In this document: positions 5,385 through 7,892 of the stretch, piece after piece
Layout: each line of letters begins with the position of its first letter
Numbering within the stretch: position 1 is the first letter of the stretch
Assembly: GCA_023249255.1 (NCBI GenBank)
Contig: JAHFCY010000162.1
Coordinates: 1 to 7,892, forward strand
Source of the DNA: Candidatus Lindowiibacteriota bacterium
GTDB lineage: Bacteria; Lindowbacteria; 2-12-FULL-62-27
DNA length: 7,892 nucleotides
Direction: 5' to 3'
Notes under the pieces: generated by a model
The model's database searches: none
Told to the model about the DNA's origin: nothing
What the model saw: the letters and a program-made list of their open reading frames with translations, nothing else
Program-made: the position numbers and the translations under genes

Positions 5385-7892
5385 ATGCACAGTCTTGGCC
5401 GGGCGGCCAAGAGGGGGAATAATTCGGTTCGGTTCGAAACGGGTCTGAAACCCTGTGTCGGGGTGCGTTCTGCGCCCGCCCTCCTTCGTCCCGCGCCGGT
5501 CCTGGCTCCCATGGCCGCAAATGTCAATGATGTCAATACCCGGCCCCATTTTTCCAAACTTTTTGCCTTCCTCGCTGTTCTGCTCACTGTTGCCTGTTGC
5601 CTGTTGTCTGTTGCCCCATCAGATGCCGCCATCTGGTACGTCAACGATGCGTCAACGACGGGTGACTCGTACACGACCGCGGTCGGGTCTGACGGCAACG
5701 CCGGCAACACGCGGTCGGTGCCGTATCGGACCATCATCAAGGCGCTCAATTCGGCGAAATCCTACGACACGATCTACGTCGACGCCGGGACATTTGATTC
5801 GTACGTCGATTTTGTGAACGTGGGCGGGACGACCGAAAGCGCGGGGATCAAAATCGACACAGATTACCTGACGATCATCGGCAAGGATTCCGGCTCGACG
5901 ATCATCGATCCGCCGGGCGACACCACCATTGGCACGATGGACGGAATCTACGCCGACTCGCAGGTCGGACTGCTGATCAAAAATCTCGGCGTGACGGGCG
6001 CCAACACCGCGATCAGTTTCGTCAACGTCGATCTATCCACCCTCTCCGGCGACAGCATTTCCGGCAACGGCGGCACCGCCTTCAGCCTCTCGCTCGGCTC
6101 GGACACAAATACATTCACCGGCAACCACATCAACAACAATGGCGGGCTCCAGTTTTCCATCTTCGACGATTTCGCCGAGACCATCGTGGGAAACCTGATC
6201 GAGTACGGCGGCGGCGGGCCGGCCATCATCATCGAAAACGGCGCAGGCTCCGCAATTATGTCGAACACGATCCGGTATGTCTCGCAGGGAGTGGAGATGG
6301 GATCGTGCCACCGTCAAACGATCGTCGGCAACACCATCCAGTACTGCGTCTCGGAAGGCATGACGCTGTCGTCAAGCGATTTTCTGACGATCACGAACAA
6401 TCTGCTCCGGGGCAACGGGACGGGGCTGGCCCTCTCGTCGTGTTCGGACGTTCTGGTTTTCCAGAACCAGTTCGACGGCGACACGGATTATCAGGTGAAT
6501 ATCAGCGGAACGAGCATGAACGACACGTTCATGAAAAACAATTTCCGCACGTCCGCGGCGAATCCCGACAGCGGATTCGTGTCCAACGGGACGGTCAACT
6601 CGTTCGATTTTTCCCGCAACTGGTGGGACACGACGGACGAAGTCACGATCCGCAGCCGGATTTTCAACACGGACCTGTCGGTCACCGACTCGGTGTCGTT
6701 CATTCCCTACCGTCTCGGGCCCGTCGACACAACCACGGGCGCCGACACGACGGCTCCCGGATTGCCCGCAAGCGTCTCGCTTGACGCCAGTACCGCAAGC
6801 CAGATCAAACTCACGTGGACGATTCCGACGATCAACGAGGAAACCAATGGCGGCAACCTCGCCTACGGCGGCGCGAAAATTTACAGGCGGACAACCGCCG
6901 ACACGACCAACTGGGCGAACCCGAACATGCTCGTCCGGATTGCCGCGAAGACGGACACGCAGTGGACCGACACGACGGTCTCGGGCGGGACGACCTACTA
7001 TTACCGGCTGACGGCGTTTGACACGTCGACTCCCGCCAACCAGTCGTTTTTCACCGACACGAAATCGGCAACTGCTTCGAGCGGCAGTAGCAGTGCCACC
7101 AACTGGTTCGTTAACGACACGTATACGTCTTCGGACTCATTTACGTACGCCGGCGGGTCGGACACATCCTACGGCGACGGGACGCAGTCGAAACCTTTTC
7201 GGACGGTCATCAAGGCGCTCAAATCGGCCAAGTCGGGCGACACGATCTACGTGGACGCGGGGTTTTATGACTCGTACGTGAACTTCGGCGTTGACACGGT
7301 ATCGTTCATGATCGACACGGACAACCTCGCGATCATCGGCAAGGATTCGGGGTCGACGATTTTCGATCCGCCGGGCGATTCGAGTCTTGAAATGGCCTGC
7401 GCCTACGCCGACACGCAATCGGGACTGGTCCTCAAAAATATCGGGTTCACCGGCGCCGGGATCGGCATCATTTTTTCCAATTGCGATACCTCCACCATCG
7501 CGGGCGACAGTATCATCCGGTGCGGCGGCGGCATTGAACTCGACGCGTCGTGTCACAGCGTCACCGTCAGCGGCAATGTGGCCGAGTTCAACAGCAGTCA
7601 GGGATTGCGTATGGAAGGCGGCAATGGAAACACGATCCAGAACAATGTGTTCCGCTACAACGCCCAAGGTGGCATCGCTGTGCAGGTGACAAGCGGCGAC
7701 ACAAAATCGTCTGACAGCAACGTCTTTTCCGGCTGTGTCATCGACTCCAACGCCGGCATCGGGATCAAACTCGAAGGATCCGGCGGCAACACGATCAAGA
7801 ACAATCTCATCCGATCCAACGCTGGCGGCGCCGTCTGGTTCAATTCGGGGGGGAACAACCTCGGATCTCACGCGAATCTTCTGGACAGCAAC
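5385..7892 (+). CDS. Secreted right-handed beta-helix / FN3 surface protein (partial, 3' end off window)
   Basis: The frame is open for 836 codons to the window edge. Using ATG 5385, K58 precedes a hydrophobic core (about 59-76) and a likely signal-peptidase site after 'PSDA' (81), so the mature protein would begin near 'IWYVNDA'. ATG 5511 gives a more normal 40-residue signal peptide but lacks a ribosome-binding site. Module 1 (about 83-453) is a right-handed parallel beta-helix with repeated 'N.I..N' turns, closed by an 'NWWDTTD' cap (about 412-418). An FN3-like domain follows (about 454-563; 'DTTAPGLPASVSL' to 'TTYYYRLTAFD'). Module 2 begins again with 'NWFVNDT' (573) and runs into the edge. 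Such proteins are exported and often bind or cleave polysaccharides, but no catalytic residues can be identified, so the function is unknown. Asp-Thr pairs are unusually frequent. The first module runs from the strong promoter at 5305. Confidence 0.9.
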   Translation, partial: MHSLGRAAKRGNNSVRFETGLKPCVGVRSAPALLRPAPVLAPMAANVNDVNTRPHFSKLFAFLAVLLTVACCLLSVAPSDAAIWYVNDASTTGDSYTTAVGSDGNAGNTRSVPYRTIIKALNSAKSYDTIYVDAGTFDSYVDFVNVGGTTESAGIKIDTDYLTIIGKDSGSTIIDPPGDTTIGTMDGIYADSQVGLLIKNLGVTGANTAISFVNVDLSTLSGDSISGNGGTAFSLSLGSDTNTFTGNHINNNGGLQFSIFDDFAETIVGNLIEYGGGGPAIIIENGAGSAIMSNTIRYVSQGVEMGSCHRQTIVGNTIQYCVSEGMTLSSSDFLTITNNLLRGNGTGLALSSCSDVLVFQNQFDGDTDYQVNISGTSMNDTFMKNNFRTSAANPDSGFVSNGTVNSFDFSRNWWDTTDEVTIRSRIFNTDLSVTDSVSFIPYRLGPVDTTTGADTTAPGLPASVSLDASTASQIKLTWTIPTINEETNGGNLAYGGAKIYRRTTADTTNWANPNMLVRIAAKTDTQWTDTTVSGGTTYYYRLTAFDTSTPANQSFFTDTKSATASSGSSSATNWFVNDTYTSSDSFTYAGGSDTSYGDGTQSKPFRTVIKALKSAKSGDTIYVDAGFYDSYVNFGVDTVSFMIDTDNLAIIGKDSGSTIFDPPGDSSLEMACAYADTQSGLVLKNIGFTGAGIGIIFSNCDTSTIAGDSIIRCGGGIELDASCHSVTVSGNVAEFNSSQGLRMEGGNGNTIQNNVFRYNAQGGIAVQVTSGDTKSSDSNVFSGCVIDSNAGIGIKLEGSGGNTIKNNLIRSNAGGAVWFNSGGNNLGSHANLLDSN
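5387..5458 (+). other. Potential structured leader or repeat-like segment
   Basis: TCTTGGCC (5393-5400) pairs perfectly with GGCCAAGA (5405-5412) around a GGGC loop. GCACAG (5387-5392) can pair with CTGTGT (5453-5458) to enclose it, with a weaker GGGT/ACCC stem (5441-5453) beside it and a TTCGG tandem at 5424-5438. If translation starts at 5511 this is a folded 5' leader; if at 5385 it encodes a low-complexity N-terminus. It matches no riboswitch class I recognise. Confidence 0.3.
5587..5614 (+). repeat. Tandem heptamer (CTGTTGC)x4 in the signal-peptide coding region
   Basis: Four head-to-tail copies of CTGTTGC (5587-5593, 5594-5600, 5601-5607, 5608-5614) with one mismatch, T for C at 5607. 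They encode 'VACCLLSVA' of the signal-peptide core. Because 7 is not a multiple of 3, gain or loss of one unit shifts the frame: loss leads to a TGA at 5815-5817 and gain to a TGA at 5663-5665. A heptamer reads as the same cyclic hydrophobic peptide in all three frames, so the repeat itself stays membrane-compatible. Confidence 0.95.
5631..5925 (+). repeat. Beta-helix module N-terminal segment, copy 1
   Basis: This segment encodes 'WYVND', then 'PYRTIIKALNSAKS.DTIYVDAG.FDSYVDF' and 'IIGKDSGSTIIDPPGD'. It aligns with copy 2 at 7101 in both protein and DNA; the stretch coding 'IIGKDSGSTI.DPPGD' is nearly identical at the base level. The offset is 1470 bases at the start and 1458 bases at that block, so a 12-base indel separates them. 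Confidence 0.8.
7101..7381 (+). repeat. Beta-helix module N-terminal segment, copy 2
   Basis: This is the second copy of the module described at 5631, encoding 'WFVND', then 'PFRTVIKALKSAKSGDTIYVDAGFYDSYVNF' and 'IIGKDSGSTIFDPPGD'. The module continues into further beta-helix coils and runs off the window edge. Its similarity to copy 1 at the DNA level points to an internal duplication followed by moderate divergence. Confidence 0.8.

Noticed and set aside
5424-5441. tRNA T-arm-like GGTTCGAAAC
   Set aside because: No acceptor, anticodon or D-arm pairing surrounds it; it is part of a short TTCGG tandem.
5586-5600. Lipobox at TVACC in the beta-helix protein signal peptide
   Set aside because: The -3 residue is Thr and not Leu/Val/Ile, and a type I site at SDA fits better; the sequence is dictated by the heptamer repeat.
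7137-7871. 244-codon open frame on the - strand
   Set aside because: It lies fully opposite the beta-helix gene, has a composition typical of the antisense of GC-rich coding DNA, and shows no recognisable domain.

Overview
The window is GC-rich bacterial DNA from a Gram-negative (diderm) organism. It opens with the end of a BamA/Omp85 outer-membrane barrel and closes inside a large secreted right-handed beta-helix protein. I cannot name the species. Modest similarity of the genes to familiar families and the beta-helix plus FN3 surface protein style suggest an uncultivated lineage, but this is an inference from style and not a taxonomic call.

Layout. (1) 1-303: C-terminal end of a BamA-like barrel, + strand. 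(2) 338-389: an array of the palindromic octamer TGATATCA, ending one base before the next start codon. (3) 391-1116: a small MurU-like sugar-phosphate nucleotidyltransferase. (4) 1193-2593: class II fumarase, FumC. (5) 2625-4343, - strand: a long concentrative nucleoside transporter (NupC/CNT family) convergent with fumC, carrying about 100 residues of extra hydrophobic sequence. (6) 4429-4500: a foldback element in the divergent intergenic region. (7) 4525-5187: a promoter, a palindromic operator candidate, an RHH antitoxin and a Doc-type toxin, forming a type II toxin-antitoxin operon. (8) 5188-5384: an intergenic region with a REP-like hairpin and a near-consensus sigma70 promoter. (9) 5385 to the window end: a secreted multi-module beta-helix/FN3 protein that is open at the right edge. 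A perfect-but-one tandem heptamer repeat sits inside its signal-peptide coding region.

How the parts relate. The housekeeping genes (outer-membrane assembly, nucleotide-sugar chemistry, TCA cycle, nucleoside uptake) do not form one obvious pathway. The RHH-Doc pair is a self-contained module. The most unusual aspect is two simple-sequence repeats whose unit lengths (8 and 7) are not multiples of three. One abuts the nucleotidyltransferase start and the other lies in the signal peptide of the surface protein. Both are placed where slippage during replication could change expression, so phase-variable expression is the leading hypothesis. It is untested here.
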